Part shown: in pieces, positions 25,548 to 35,433 of the stretch | Numbering within the stretch: position 1 is the stretch's first letter | Layout: the number at the start of each line of letters is the position of its first letter | Translations under genes and position numbers: made by a program | The notes under the pieces: model-generated | Told to the model about the DNA's origin: nothing | Databases searched by the model: none | Seen by the model: only the letters and a program-made list of their open reading frames with translations | Source of the DNA: DAOSEK01 sp035363095 | GTDB taxonomy: Archaea > Nanobdellota > Nanobdellia > Woesearchaeales > UBA119 | DNA length: 64,000 nt | NCBI GenBank assembly: GCA_035363095.1 | Contig: DAOSEK010000001.1 | Coordinates: forward strand, 62,001 to 126,000 | Direction: 5' to 3'

Positions 25548-27491
25548 TTAAGAGATTAGATAAACCAAGAAGAATTCTTTTACGACAAAATAGTTATATG
25601 AGATGTTTTCAAATCTCGGTTTTGCAATTTTGAATGCATCTTCTTTGCATACATAAACAACACCTTCTTGCAAGTTGCCTGCAAAGAATTCCTTTTGTCT
25701 GTTAAGTATATTTTCTTCTTGTTCTTTTGTCGTTCTTGAAAGACGCACATCTGAAATTTTAAGATTGTTTTCAATTGCGATTATTGTGAATTCTTTGTGT
25801 ATTGGTGTGTTTATGTTGATATTAATTAAAGCTAACTCGCTATTTGTTTTGGCTACAAATTGCCATATCGGGTCCTCTAATATATTTTTGTATTTATGTT
25901 TTACAGATGTAAGTTTTGATACTTCGTTAAATATTGATGATAGTTCATATATGTGTAAGATTAGAAAAATGATTAAAAATATACAAACTAGATTTTGAAT
26001 GTTAGGAGTTTTAACCTTTGAAAAAGTATAGAAAATGAAAATAATGATTAGATAATAAAGTGGCCATAAAAACCTCGCACTCGCAGCGAATTGCGTTAAA
26101 ATAATCAAGAAACTGGGGATTTCATATTCTAGTATGAGATTGTTATTAAAGCGTATTTGGTTTGATAAAGAAAATATTGCCAAAAGAACTACTGCAAGAG
26201 CTAAATGAAATTTTTTATAAAAAATCTTTTGGAGTATTCTTTTTCTAAGTGAGATTATAAGTGTAATTGCCAATCCTAATAATACACTTATCCCTAAATA
26301 ATTAAACACCTCACTATTTGATGAAAATATTGGAAAAGAATTAAAAAATCTTGAATAGTAAAGGGGATTAAATAAAGAGTTTATATCGTTTGCACAGGTT
26401 CCAAATTCATTAATTCCAGATGAAATACTAGCTTGCCCTATTCCTATGAAGTACCCTGAAAAGAACATGATAAGAATTTGTAAAAATATAATTGGGGTTA
26501 ATATAATAGACATTTTTAGGATATTATTTTTTTTGAGTTGTGAGATAAAATAGAAGATAAATACAATAAATACCATTACGTATAGGTATAAATGTATGAG
26601 AAGTGCTGTTGAAATTAGCAGTGTCCAGTATAAAATATCTTTTTTTTCTTTCTTTTTTAAAAAAAGGTAAAAGGATGCGATTATTAAGAAATGTGCCAGT
26701 AGTGCAAGATGACCGCATAAGTAACGTTGTGCAAGTATTGGACTTAGTATGAAAAAAAGGGATGAAGGTATTAGAAAATTCATTTTTGTTGAGTATAGCT
26801 TTAATAACTTAAATGAGAAATGCCCCATTAGGATGTAACATGTTAGAATCCAAATGCCAAAGTATTGGAATGGAGTTGGTAGTATTTTATTGAAAGGTTT
26901 TAAAATGATGGCAAGTAGGGGGATTGAATCTGTGAATACTACGCTTGTTTGGGGGTATCCAATTGATACTATTTTTCCAATTGGAAACTGTAATCCTTCT
27001 TGTCTGTATGCAAGCCAACCGTAATAGTAGTGTTTAATATCACCATCTCCTAAATTGCCCTGCAAAAGCCAGTCGACATAATTGGGGTTTAAAAGTGAGA
27101 TATTGAATATGGATAGAAAAATAATTGTTCCTAGAATTATACCAGTCCAAGGGATTATCTTATTTAGAACAGGAGTATTTTTTGAGAATGATACTGCTAA
27201 AAAAATTAAAATAGATAAAAAGAATACTATTAATGTTTGAAGGATAGAAAAATATTTTGCTCTGAAAATTAAGTAAAAAGTTACAAAAAGCGATAAGCAT
27301 ATTGAAGATAACAAAACTCTTTTCAAAAAAGCCTTTTTTGAAGGAGTATTCTTGTTGGTAGAAGCGTTTGGAACAAATTCTTTTGGGATTATATTATTAT
27401 CACCTTTTGAACAGTTTGCAAATGAACTATATGAATCTAACCAACAAGTTATTTGAATCAGTGGGTATTTTAAATATGTGAAAATGGACAT
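25548..27491 (-). CDS. DUF6311-like polytopic membrane protein
   Basis: The 647-residue protein has about 11-13 membrane helices, beginning after a 55-residue soluble N-terminus. The signature GDIKHYYYGWLAYRQEGLQ followed by FPIGKIVSIGYPQTSVVFTD and SIPLLAIILKPF is typical of the DUF6311 family, membrane proteins thought to be glycosyltransferase-like. The C-terminal 130 residues are probably outside the membrane. It is a paralogue of the next gene upstream, with an identical 181-nt stretch (26843-27023). Roles in surface glycan or glycoprotein synthesis are inferred only from the family. Confidence 0.75.
   Translation of the reverse strand: MSIFTYLKYPLIQITCWLDSYSSFANCSKGDNNIIPKEFVPNASTNKNTPSKKAFLKRVLLSSICLSLFVTFYLIFRAKYFSILQTLIVFFLSILIFLAVSFSKNTPVLNKIIPWTGIILGTIIFLSIFNISLLNPNYVDWLLQGNLGDGDIKHYYYGWLAYRQEGLQFPIGKIVSIGYPQTSVVFTDSIPLLAIILKPFNKILPTPFQYFGIWILTCYILMGHFSFKLLKLYSTKMNFLIPSSLFFILSPILAQRYLCGHLALLAHFLIIASFYLFLKKKEKKDILYWTLLISTALLIHLYLYVMVFIVFIFYFISQLKKNNILKMSIILTPIIFLQILIMFFSGYFIGIGQASISSGINEFGTCANDINSLFNPLYYSRFFNSFPIFSSNSEVFNYLGISVLLGLAITLIISLRKRILQKIFYKKFHLALAVVLLAIFSLSNQIRFNNNLILEYEIPSFLIILTQFAASARFLWPLYYLIIIFIFYTFSKVKTPNIQNLVCIFLIIFLILHIYELSSIFNEVSKLTSVKHKYKNILEDPIWQFVAKTNSELALINININTPIHKEFTIIAIENNLKISDVRLSRTTKEQEENILNRQKEFFAGNLQEGVVYVCKEDAFKIAKPRFENISYNYFVVKEFFLVYLIS
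26843..27023. repeat. Gene-conversion block, copy 1
   Basis: These 181 bases are identical by eye to 28912-29092 in the paralogous neighbour gene. They encode the FPIGKIVSIGYPQTSVVFTD region. Sequence on both sides differs at many positions, including synonymous ones. Confidence 0.85.
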
Positions 27492-27619
27492 TTTTTAGTT
27501 GCGATTCTTAAAATATTTAAGCTTTTCTTGAGCAAGGTATATTTGACTTTTTGTAAGGATTAGTATTCTTGGGTTTTTATGTATGTGATTAAGTGGATTG
27601 CATCGTATTGGCAAGGAAC

Positions 27620-29572
27620 TTAAGGAACTAGGTATACCACGTCGAATTTTCCAACAATAAAATGACGATGAGAAGTGTTAAATAGGTTTTTTGTTTTATT
27701 GTACAGCTCACGAGTACTTAAGTAAGCTACACCTCGTTGGAGATCACCATTTAAATATTCGTTTTTTCGCTTGAGAATATGTATATCCTGTTCAAGCGTA
27801 GTTCTTGCTAAACGAACATTGGAAATTTTCAGATTATATTTAATTGCGACTATTGTAAATTCTTGATAATCAGGCAAATTATCAGTCAAGTCAATTAGAG
27901 ATAGTTCGCTATTTGCTTTGGATACCTCCTCCCAGAAGGTCATTTTAAGGTATAGATTATTGTACGTGTGTTCTTTTAAACTGTATTGTGTAACCTCTTG
28001 ATAAATTGATGAGAGTTCATATGTTTGAAATATCAATAGGATTAAAATTATTATTGCGAATAATGAATTTTTTTTCAATTTTGCAAATGTTATGAAGATA
28101 AAAAGAAATACTAAATAGTATAAAGGCCATAGGAATCTGGCCGTTGCAACAAATTGTGTTAAGAATGTAAAAAAGTTAGGAATGTTATATTCAAATAATA
28201 TATTTCTATTTAACCTTATTTTGTTTGATAAGGAAAAGAAGCCTAATATTAATGATGAAAATATTAACCAAAAATTTTTGAAAAAGAGTCTTTTAAATGT
28301 TCTTGTGAAAAAAGAGAGGGTTATTGCGATTAAAAGCCCTACGATTATTCCTAACCCTAAGTAGTTAAAAACATAAATATCTGGGGTTTTAATTGGCAAC
28401 ATCATCGATTTTAATACTCTTGAATAGTTTAGTGGATTTATTAAAGAGTTTAGATTACTACTACAAAGACCAAATTCATTACCTCCTGAAGCTATCCCTG
28501 AGTTTGTTGTTCCTATGAAATATCCGGAGATATAAATTAAAAAGAATTGACATATTGATATTAGGACTAAATAACATAATATTTTGAAGAGATTATTTTT
28601 TTTTATGATCGTAATTGAGTAAAATAGGAATATGAAAAAAATCAGGGCGTATAGATATAGGTGAGTTAATAATGATGAAGAAAGTAACAAGAACCATTTT
28701 AAAAGGTCTTTTTTTTCTTTCTTTTTTAAAAAAAGATAAAAGGATGCTATTATTAAAAAATGTGCCATTAAAGCGATATGACTACAAATAAATCTTTGGG
28801 TCATAATAGGACTTAGTATGAAAAAAAGGGATGAAGGTATTAAATAATATATTTTTTGAGAATATAGTGCTAATAGTTTAAATGAGAAATGCCCCATTAG
28901 CATGTAACATATTAGAATCCAAATGCCAAAGTATTGGAATGGAGTTGGTAGTATTTTATTGAAAGGTTTTAAAATGATGGCAAGTAGGGGGATTGAATCT
29001 GTGAATACTACGCTTGTTTGGGGGTATCCAATTGATACTATTTTTCCAATTGGAAACTGTAATCCTTCTTGTCTGTATGCAAGCCAACCGTAGTAGTGAA
29101 ATTTTGTGTCACCACTACCTACGTCTTCCAATAATAGCCAGTCATCGTAGGAAGGGTTTATAATTGTGATGTTAAATATAGATAGAAATACAAGTCCTCC
29201 AAGGATTAAGCCTGTTAATTGAGGCAATTTTTTAAGGAGAGGATTATTTTTTTTAAGTATTAGGTAAAAAAACAATGCGATTGATAGAGATAGTGTGATT
29301 GTTGTTTGGAATGTTGTGAAGTTTTTGGCTCTAAAAACTAAATAGAATGAGAGGAATAAAATTAAATAAATGAACAATAGATATATGTAATTTTCATTTA
29401 TCTTTTTAGTAATGAAGGATATTTTTGAGAGGGGCAGATTTGGAAGATCTGAATTTTTTGTTGAGATTGTTTTATGCCAATCATTTTTTTGATTTTCGTT
29501 TGAGGTGTAACTAGATTTGTTAGAAGAATCAGGATTGTTTTTATGTTTATTTAAAAAAATGGGAGGATTCAT
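27620..29572 (-). CDS. DUF6311-like polytopic membrane protein (paralogue)
   Basis: ATG 29572 gives 650 residues, close to the 647 of its neighbour. A GTG at 29620 would add 16 residues, but a TATA-like CTTATAAAC on the minus strand near 29595 places transcription start at about 29572. The layout matches the neighbour: soluble N-terminus, about 12 helices, GWLAYRQEGLQFPIGKIVS, KILPTPFQYFGIWIL, and an exposed C-terminal domain with SNVRLARTTLEQD. Most of the pair has diverged; only a central block is identical (28912-29092), which suggests gene conversion. Confidence 0.75.
   Translation of the reverse strand: MNPPIFLNKHKNNPDSSNKSSYTSNENQKNDWHKTISTKNSDLPNLPLSKISFITKKINENYIYLLFIYLILFLSFYLVFRAKNFTTFQTTITLSLSIALFFYLILKKNNPLLKKLPQLTGLILGGLVFLSIFNITIINPSYDDWLLLEDVGSGDTKFHYYGWLAYRQEGLQFPIGKIVSIGYPQTSVVFTDSIPLLAIILKPFNKILPTPFQYFGIWILICYMLMGHFSFKLLALYSQKIYYLIPSSLFFILSPIMTQRFICSHIALMAHFLIIASFYLFLKKKEKKDLLKWFLLLSSSLLTHLYLYALIFFIFLFYSITIIKKNNLFKILCYLVLISICQFFLIYISGYFIGTTNSGIASGGNEFGLCSSNLNSLINPLNYSRVLKSMMLPIKTPDIYVFNYLGLGIIVGLLIAITLSFFTRTFKRLFFKNFWLIFSSLILGFFSLSNKIRLNRNILFEYNIPNFFTFLTQFVATARFLWPLYYLVFLFIFITFAKLKKNSLFAIIILILLIFQTYELSSIYQEVTQYSLKEHTYNNLYLKMTFWEEVSKANSELSLIDLTDNLPDYQEFTIVAIKYNLKISNVRLARTTLEQDIHILKRKNEYLNGDLQRGVAYLSTRELYNKTKNLFNTSHRHFIVGKFDVVYLVP
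28912..29092. repeat. Gene-conversion block, copy 2
   Basis: This is the direct repeat of 26843-27023, in the same orientation, inside the second DUF6311-like gene. Confidence 0.85.
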
Positions 29573-29820
29573 GGGATTTTTTGCAGGTATCAAAAGTTTA
29601 TAAGCTTTTCTTGGGTGCACATTATCTAAATAATTTATGAAGTAGTTAATGGAGAGAAGTTAATGATTACAGGTAGATATGAACAAAGGGCATTTTCAAG
29701 GCAGTTTTTATTTTAGAAACGTTTTTAAATAAGATTGGTTCTCCGTTTTAGATAAGCATAAGCGTTTGGTTTATGAATTTATTTTTTGTAAGTATTATGA
29801 TTTTTGAGTAGGTGTTTTTT

Positions 29821-30090
29821 ATGAAAGGGATAATCTCAAGTTTTAGAAGAAGCAAGCACAGAACTAGTGAGAATCAGATGATTGTTAAAGTGGCAGGTAT
29901 TGAGGATAAGGATTCTGCTGAAAAGCTTGTGGGAAGGAGTTTGGTTTGGAAAACTTCAGGGCAAAAGGATAAAAAAATTGCAGGTAAAATTTCTGCAGTT
30001 CATGGTTCTAAGGGCTTTGTCAGGGCAATTTTTGAAAAAGGTATGCCTGGACAAGCGCTGAGAGGAGAAGTTGATATTTCTGATAAATGA
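29821..30090 (+). CDS. rpl35ae: Large ribosomal subunit protein eL33 (L35Ae)
   Basis: ATG 29821 gives 89 residues starting MKGIISSFRRSKHRTSENQM; a GTG at 29812 is in frame but less likely. SLVWKTSGQKDKKIAGKI and AVHGSKGFVRAIFEKGMPGQ are L35Ae hallmarks, here ending EVDISDK. It is a beta-barrel protein of the archaeal and eukaryotic large subunit. It stands alone; the stretch 29621-29811 before it holds AT-rich promoter sequence and no gene. Confidence 0.93.
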   Translation: MKGIISSFRRSKHRTSENQMIVKVAGIEDKDSAEKLVGRSLVWKTSGQKDKKIAGKISAVHGSKGFVRAIFEKGMPGQALRGEVDISDK

Positions 30091-30144
30091 TTTTATTATA
30101 TTTTGGTATTTGTTTTTGGATCTTTTAGATTGATTTGTAGAGTG

Positions 30145-31152
30145 TCAGGATAGATGATTTTGTTTTGTTTGCAGGGGGAGTAATTTTTCTTTTATGTTTT
30201 CTAGCTCTTTTGAAGATAGGGAGTATACGTTTGTATTAAGGATTTTTGAGGATAAACCTATTTCTATGATTAGCTTTTCAGCCTGTTTTTTTGTGGAATA
30301 TTCTAGATTATTTAGATTTGATAAATCAATTATGGCATCTCTTAGGGCGTTTTTGGCTTTTTTTGTGCGCTGAGAAAGAAGTTTTTGGAGTATATAATTT
30401 ATGCTGGTATCGTTTTGATAGGTTTTGGATTCTAAGTTTTTGGAGTTTGAGTTTTTGGAATTAATGTTTTTGGATAATAATAAGTTACTTTTAAGGGAGG
30501 CTTTTTTTGTTAGTTTTATTAGGCAAGAGTCAGATTTGGGAATGGGATTAAATGATTCTTTAGGGATATTTAACAGGTGTGTTATGTTAAAAAATGATTC
30601 AAAATATATGCTTTTTTTTATTTTTTTGTAAAATCCTAATGGGATTATAAAAAAGCCAATTTGAAATCCTGGCATTGTGCTTAGTGCTTTTAGTGTTGGC
30701 TCGCATATTTTGTAAGGGAGACTTGAGAATACTAAGTCAAATGAGAAGGTGAGAGGAAACTTTGAAGTTGAATTATAAGATAAGCCTGAAGATGATTTAA
30801 TAGAGTATGAGTTTCTTAGGGGTTTGGATTTTTGGTTTTGGATTTTTGATTTTAGAGTTTTTAGGTATTTTAATGCATCATTGTATTCAATGGTTACATT
30901 TTTTGGAAGGGAAGATAATGCGATTGAAAGTGTTTTATCGATTTCAACTGCGACTACTTCTTTTGAGAGTAAAGCAAGCTCTTTTGTTATGGCTCCAGTA
31001 CCGGGACCTATTTCTAGTATTGAATTGAAATAAGGAGCTTTTTTAGATTGAGAGTTGGTTTTGATTGCTTTGATTATGTCTTTGATTATTTTTGTGTTTA
31101 TTAGGAAGTTTTGATCGTGCTCTTTTTTGGGGGTTATTTTTATTTTTTTCAT
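30145..31152 (-). CDS. ksgA: 16S rRNA dimethyladenosine transferase (KsgA/Dim1)
   Basis: The 335-residue enzyme methylates two adjacent adenines near the 3' end of 16S rRNA. HDQNFLIN (about 13-20) replaces the usual GQNFL, motif I is LEIGPGTGAITKELALLSKE (about 47-66), VVAVEID binds SAM, and SSLPYKICEPTLKAL is the NLPY-type active site with the Asn changed to Ser. Between motif I and the active site lies a Ser/Lys-rich insertion of about 30 residues (SKIQNQKSKPLRNSYSIKSS). A second low-complexity insert (KNINSKNSNSKNLESK) interrupts the C-terminal domain. The length is above the usual 260-280 because of these inserts. Confidence 0.9.
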   Translation of the reverse strand: MKKIKITPKKEHDQNFLINTKIIKDIIKAIKTNSQSKKAPYFNSILEIGPGTGAITKELALLSKEVVAVEIDKTLSIALSSLPKNVTIEYNDALKYLKTLKSKIQNQKSKPLRNSYSIKSSSGLSYNSTSKFPLTFSFDLVFSSLPYKICEPTLKALSTMPGFQIGFFIIPLGFYKKIKKSIYFESFFNITHLLNIPKESFNPIPKSDSCLIKLTKKASLKSNLLLSKNINSKNSNSKNLESKTYQNDTSINYILQKLLSQRTKKAKNALRDAIIDLSNLNNLEYSTKKQAEKLIIEIGLSSKILNTNVYSLSSKELENIKEKLLPLQTKQNHLS

Positions 31153-31194
31153 GTAAACATCTACTGTTTAGTTTTTGATTGGATTTTTTATTAG

Positions 31195-31253
31195 GTGTTT
31201 AACTAAATATTTAACTAGATATTTAATTGGGCATTTGACTAAATATTTGATGG
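31195..31253. repeat. 12-bp tandem repeat, about five units
   Basis: Units of 12 bases read GTGTTTAACTAA, ATATTTAACTAG, ATATTTAATTGG, GCATTTGACTAA and ATATTTGATGG. They lie 40-100 bases upstream of the ksgA start, on the far side from the gene. The spacing is close to one helical turn. Confidence 0.7.
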
Positions 31254-31557
31254 TTTTTTATTGAATTTCTTATTGTTTGGGCAATGCTTATTTTTAAATA
31301 TTTGTTAAGTGCACCAAAAATAGGATTTGACTTGAATAGATTTTGAGCATAATTTTAAATATAATGATTACATTTGGCTTTGAGGTTGAAATATGTTTAT
31401 TGGACTCTTGAGTGATTGGGTCTTTAATTATTTAGTGTATTTTGCAGGGATAAGTTTTTTGGTAGCATTATGATTTTGTGATTTAGAATATTTATATTTT
31501 GGTGTGTTTTTTACATGTGTTTTTTATTAGAATTTAAATTGAATGAGATGGTGAGAG
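31254..31557. other. Intergenic region upstream of metG, with a possible 26-codon frame
   Basis: There is no established gene. A short plus-strand frame at 31393-31473 encodes a hydrophobic 26-residue peptide (MFIGLLSDWVFNYLVYFAG and onward), preceded by GAGGTTG and by ATTTTAAATATAATG. It could be a small membrane peptide or chance. The metG leader follows. Confidence 0.3.
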
Positions 31558-33867
31558 ATGTTGGATAAAAAAGAGTTTAATAATTCAAGCAAAAAGGAAG
31601 TATCGGATGGAAAAGAAGTTATCCTGAAAGAAAAAAATCGTGCTAATAATAATTTTAAAAGAATTATTGTTACAAGCGCTCTTCCGTATGTTAATAATAT
31701 TCCTCATATTGGAAATATGGTTTGTGTTATTAGTGCTGATTGCTATGCAAGGTATCTTAAAAGCAAAGGGGAGAATGTAGTTAGTGTTTTGGGAACTGAT
31801 GAACATGGAACAACTACGGAGATTAAGGCAATAGAAGAAGGAGTTAGTCCTAAGGAGATTACTGATAAATATTTTAAGATTCATAAAAAGATTTATGATT
31901 TTTTTCTTTGTGAACCTGATTGTTTTGGAAGAACTTCTTCAAAAGAGAACCACGAAATAACTAAAGAACTTTTTGGAAGGCTTGATAATAATGGATATAT
32001 TAGCGAGGATTCTATAAGCCAGTTTTATTGTGAGAGATGCGATAGGTTTTTGGCGGATAGATTTGTTATTGGCACTTGTGGGTTTTGCGGTTATGAAAAG
32101 GCAAGGGGAGACCAATGTGAGAGCTGTGGTAAGCTTTTGGATGTTGAGGATTTAAGGGATGTAAAATGTTCGATATGTAATGTCCAAGTTGTTTTAAGGG
32201 AGAGCAAGCATCTTTTTTTGGAGCTTCCAAAACTTTCTTTGGAGTTACAAAAATTCGTTGATGAAAGAAAATCAAAGTGGAGTGTTAATGCTCTTACGAT
32301 GACAAATAGCTGGATATCAGGCGGGCTTAAAAAAAGGTGTATTACAAGGGACCTTAAGTGGGGGATTCCTGTTCCAAAGCAAGGATTTGAGGGTAAGGTT
32401 TTCTATTCATGGTTTGATGCTCCGATTGGTTACATCGGGATTACTGCAGAGAATAGAAAGGAGTGGAGAGATTGGTGGAAATCTGATGATACTAGACTTG
32501 TTCAGTTTATGGGAAAAGACAATATTCCGTTTCATACTATTTTGTTTCCTGCAATTTTAATGGGCGCAAGGGATGGATATGTTTTGCTGGATAGTATTTC
32601 TGTTAATGAGTATCTTAATTATGAGGATGGCAAGATTTCTAAATCTGAAAAGAGAGGAATTTTTGGTGATGATGCAATAGAGATTGGGCTAAGGGCAGAT
32701 GTATGGAGATACTATCTTATTATCAACAGGCCTGAGAAAACTGATACGGTTTTTATATGGCAAGATTTTATGGAGAAGGTTAATAATGAGCTTGTAGCTA
32801 CTTTAGGAAATCTTGTAAATAGGGTTTTGACTTTTGTTAAGAGCAAGTATGGTTCAGTGTGCCCTGAAGGGATTTTGGAGAGTTCCGATGAGATTTTTTT
32901 GGATAAGATAAAAATGCAGGTTAAAGAGTTAGAAAGGGATTTGGATTTGATTGAGATTAAATCTGCACTTAAAGGGGTTATGGGGGTTGCAAGGCTTGCT
33001 AACCAATATATGCAGGAGAATAAACCATGGCAAAATTCTAAGCAAAGAGCGGATGCTTGCGTTTGTGTGCTTTTGAATGTCATCAAGGATTTGGGTGTTT
33101 TATGTGAACCTTTTATGCCAGGGGTTTCAAAGGACATTTTTGCCCAGCTTAATATTGAATATCAAAACTGGAATAATCTTTTTGAGTTATCCATTAGGCA
33201 TGGACATGAAATTGGAACGCCAAATGCTTTGTTTGAAAAGCTTGATGATAAAAGGATTGATGAATTGAAAAGAAGATATTCAGGAAGACAAAAGGAAATT
33301 GTGATTGAAAAGAAGAAAATTAGGGCAGAGGGTAGAGCAAAGGAGATTGATGTTATAAGGGATTTCTCTGATCTTGATTTGAGGGTTGGAATTGTAAAAG
33401 AAGCGATAAGCCATCCTAATGCAGATAAGCTTTTGATTATGAAAGTTGATGTTGGGGAAAAACAAATTCAGCTTGTTGCAGGACTTAAGAAGTTCTATTC
33501 GCCTGAGGAGATTGTAGGTAAAAGGATTATAGTTGTTAATAATTTGAAACATGCTAATTTAAGGGGCTTTGAAAGTGAAGGGATGCTTTTAGCTGGTGGA
33601 CCTTCTGAGGATTTGCAAGATGATGAGAAGATTTCAAAAGGTTTTCATGGGATTTTGTATACAGATAAAAGCCCTCCTGGAACTAAGATTGTCATTACTG
33701 GAGGAAATGCAAATGGCGAACCTATAAAAGAACTAACTATTGATGAGTTTTATTCAAATTACAAAATCGTGGTTAAGGGTGGAAAGGCATTTTATAATGG
33801 AAAAGTTTTAAAAGCTGAAGATGAAGAGGTTATGTGTGATAGGGTTAAGAATGGTTTGGTGAGGTAG
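31558..33867 (+). CDS. metG: Methionyl-tRNA synthetase with C-terminal tRNA-binding domain
   Basis: The 769-residue enzyme has an unusual 35-residue charged N-terminal extension, then the class I core with HIGN (HIGH, about 57-60) and KISKS (KMSKS, around 360). Two zinc knuckles follow FYCERC and CGFCG, and QCESCGKLL with KCSICN. The methionine-binding YVNNIPHIGN region is standard. After about residue 660 a Trbp111/EMAPII-type OB-fold (DLRVGIVKEAISHPNADKLL) gives extra tRNA affinity; in many archaea this is a separate gene. It ends 6 bases before iPGM. Confidence 0.96.
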   Translation: MLDKKEFNNSSKKEVSDGKEVILKEKNRANNNFKRIIVTSALPYVNNIPHIGNMVCVISADCYARYLKSKGENVVSVLGTDEHGTTTEIKAIEEGVSPKEITDKYFKIHKKIYDFFLCEPDCFGRTSSKENHEITKELFGRLDNNGYISEDSISQFYCERCDRFLADRFVIGTCGFCGYEKARGDQCESCGKLLDVEDLRDVKCSICNVQVVLRESKHLFLELPKLSLELQKFVDERKSKWSVNALTMTNSWISGGLKKRCITRDLKWGIPVPKQGFEGKVFYSWFDAPIGYIGITAENRKEWRDWWKSDDTRLVQFMGKDNIPFHTILFPAILMGARDGYVLLDSISVNEYLNYEDGKISKSEKRGIFGDDAIEIGLRADVWRYYLIINRPEKTDTVFIWQDFMEKVNNELVATLGNLVNRVLTFVKSKYGSVCPEGILESSDEIFLDKIKMQVKELERDLDLIEIKSALKGVMGVARLANQYMQENKPWQNSKQRADACVCVLLNVIKDLGVLCEPFMPGVSKDIFAQLNIEYQNWNNLFELSIRHGHEIGTPNALFEKLDDKRIDELKRRYSGRQKEIVIEKKKIRAEGRAKEIDVIRDFSDLDLRVGIVKEAISHPNADKLLIMKVDVGEKQIQLVAGLKKFYSPEEIVGKRIIVVNNLKHANLRGFESEGMLLAGGPSEDLQDDEKISKGFHGILYTDKSPPGTKIVITGGNANGEPIKELTIDEFYSNYKIVVKGGKAFYNGKVLKAEDEEVMCDRVKNGLVR

Positions 33868-33873
33868 GTTTTT

Positions 33874-35433
33874 TTGAGCGAGAAGGCGAAAACGGTTTTT
33901 AGAAATCTTCCTTTTGCCCTTATTATTAGGGATGGATGGGGGATTAGTAGGAGAAAAGAAGGTAACGCAATTTTTCATGCTAGTACGCCTTTTGCTGATT
34001 ATCTATTTGAGAAATGTCCAACTTCTATTGTTCAAACATCAGGGTTTGCTGTGGGACTTCCTAAGGGATATCAGGGAAATAGTGAGGTTGGGCACATTAC
34101 GATTGGTGCTGGAAGGATTCATTATCAATCGCTTCAACGAATTAATAGTGCAATTGAAAATAGAAGTTTTTTTGATAATGAGGTTATTAAAGGAGCTTTT
34201 GGAAATGCTAAGAAAAATAATGCAAAGGTTCATTTGATGGGGCTTTTGCAAGACCAAGGAGTGCATGCCCATATAGATCATCTTTTTGCGCTTTTGGATT
34301 TTGCAAAAAAAGAAAATTTTAGAGATGTGATAATCCATATTTTCACTGACGGCAGAGATACTGCGCCAAAATCTGCTCTTTCTTTTTTAAAGAGGCTTGA
34401 ATTAAAGATTAAAGAGATTGGGATTGGCAAGATTGGAATGATTTGTGGCAGATTTTATGCAATGGATAGGGATAATCGCTGGGAGCGAATTGTTTTGGCT
34501 TATAAAGGGCTTGTGGATTGTGAGGCGCCTGCTTTTCCAAACGCATGTAAGGCAATTAAGGATGCTTATTCTAAAGGTGAGACAGATGAGTTTATTATGC
34601 CAAGGATTGTTAATGGGTTTGAGGGCATTAAGGATAAGGATAGTGTGATTTTTTATAATTATAGGTATGATAGGGCAAGAGAACTTACTACAGTATTTAT
34701 GGAAAGGGAATTTAACGAGTTTCCAAGAACTATGCGTAAAGGACTTTACTATGCATGTTTTACGAAATATTATGATACGCTAAAAGCCCCTGTTGCTTTT
34801 GAGCCTATTTCAATGAATAATCTTTTAGGTCAGGTTATTTCTAAAAACGGCTTAAGACAATTAAGAATTGCAGAGACTGAAAAGTATGCTCATGTTACTT
34901 TCTTTTTTAACGGACAATCAGATGTTATAAGTACTCTTGAATCTCATAGACTGATTGCAAGTCCTAAAGTTACTACTTATGATTTGAAACCTGAGATGAG
35001 TGCTTATTTGGTTTGTGATGAGATACTGGCTTCAATTAAGAGAAATGAATTTGATGTTTATATTATAAATTTTGCAAATCCTGATATGGTTGGGCACACC
35101 GGAGTATTCAATGCAGCGGTAATGGCTTGTGAGGTTGTAGATGAGTGTGTGAGAAAGGTGTGCGATGCGATTTTAGATAAGAATGGTTGTTGTCTTGTTG
35201 GAGCCGATCATGGGAATGCTGAAGAGATGATTGATGATAAATTAAAAGAGGTTATCACATCGCATACTCTAAATCCTGTTTATTATCATTTAGTTTCTAA
35301 GGATAAAAAACTTATGGGCAAAAGGCTTATTAATGGTGGTCTTTGTGATATTGCGCCCACTATTCTTGATTTGATAGGAGTTGAGATTCCTAAGGATATG
35401 ACGGGAATTAGTCTTTTGGAGGGGAGAGAATGA
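33874..35433 (+). CDS. gpmI: 2,3-bisphosphoglycerate-independent phosphoglycerate mutase
   Basis: The 519-residue enzyme interconverts 3- and 2-phosphoglycerate. Metal and catalytic residues are clear: IIRDGWG (about 18-24), the phosphoserine site GNSEVGHITIGAGR (about 69-82), FTDGRDTAPKSA, and the C-terminal GADHGNAEEM. It is the full-length alkaline-phosphatase-superfamily form, not the short archaeal apgM form. The only plausible start is TTG 33874, just after the metG stop and behind GGTGAGGT (33858-33865); no in-frame ATG precedes the conserved region. Transcription is probably shared with metG. Confidence 0.95.
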   Translation: MSEKAKTVFRNLPFALIIRDGWGISRRKEGNAIFHASTPFADYLFEKCPTSIVQTSGFAVGLPKGYQGNSEVGHITIGAGRIHYQSLQRINSAIENRSFFDNEVIKGAFGNAKKNNAKVHLMGLLQDQGVHAHIDHLFALLDFAKKENFRDVIIHIFTDGRDTAPKSALSFLKRLELKIKEIGIGKIGMICGRFYAMDRDNRWERIVLAYKGLVDCEAPAFPNACKAIKDAYSKGETDEFIMPRIVNGFEGIKDKDSVIFYNYRYDRARELTTVFMEREFNEFPRTMRKGLYYACFTKYYDTLKAPVAFEPISMNNLLGQVISKNGLRQLRIAETEKYAHVTFFFNGQSDVISTLESHRLIASPKVTTYDLKPEMSAYLVCDEILASIKRNEFDVYIINFANPDMVGHTGVFNAAVMACEVVDECVRKVCDAILDKNGCCLVGADHGNAEEMIDDKLKEVITSHTLNPVYYHLVSKDKKLMGKRLINGGLCDIAPTILDLIGVEIPKDMTGISLLEGRE

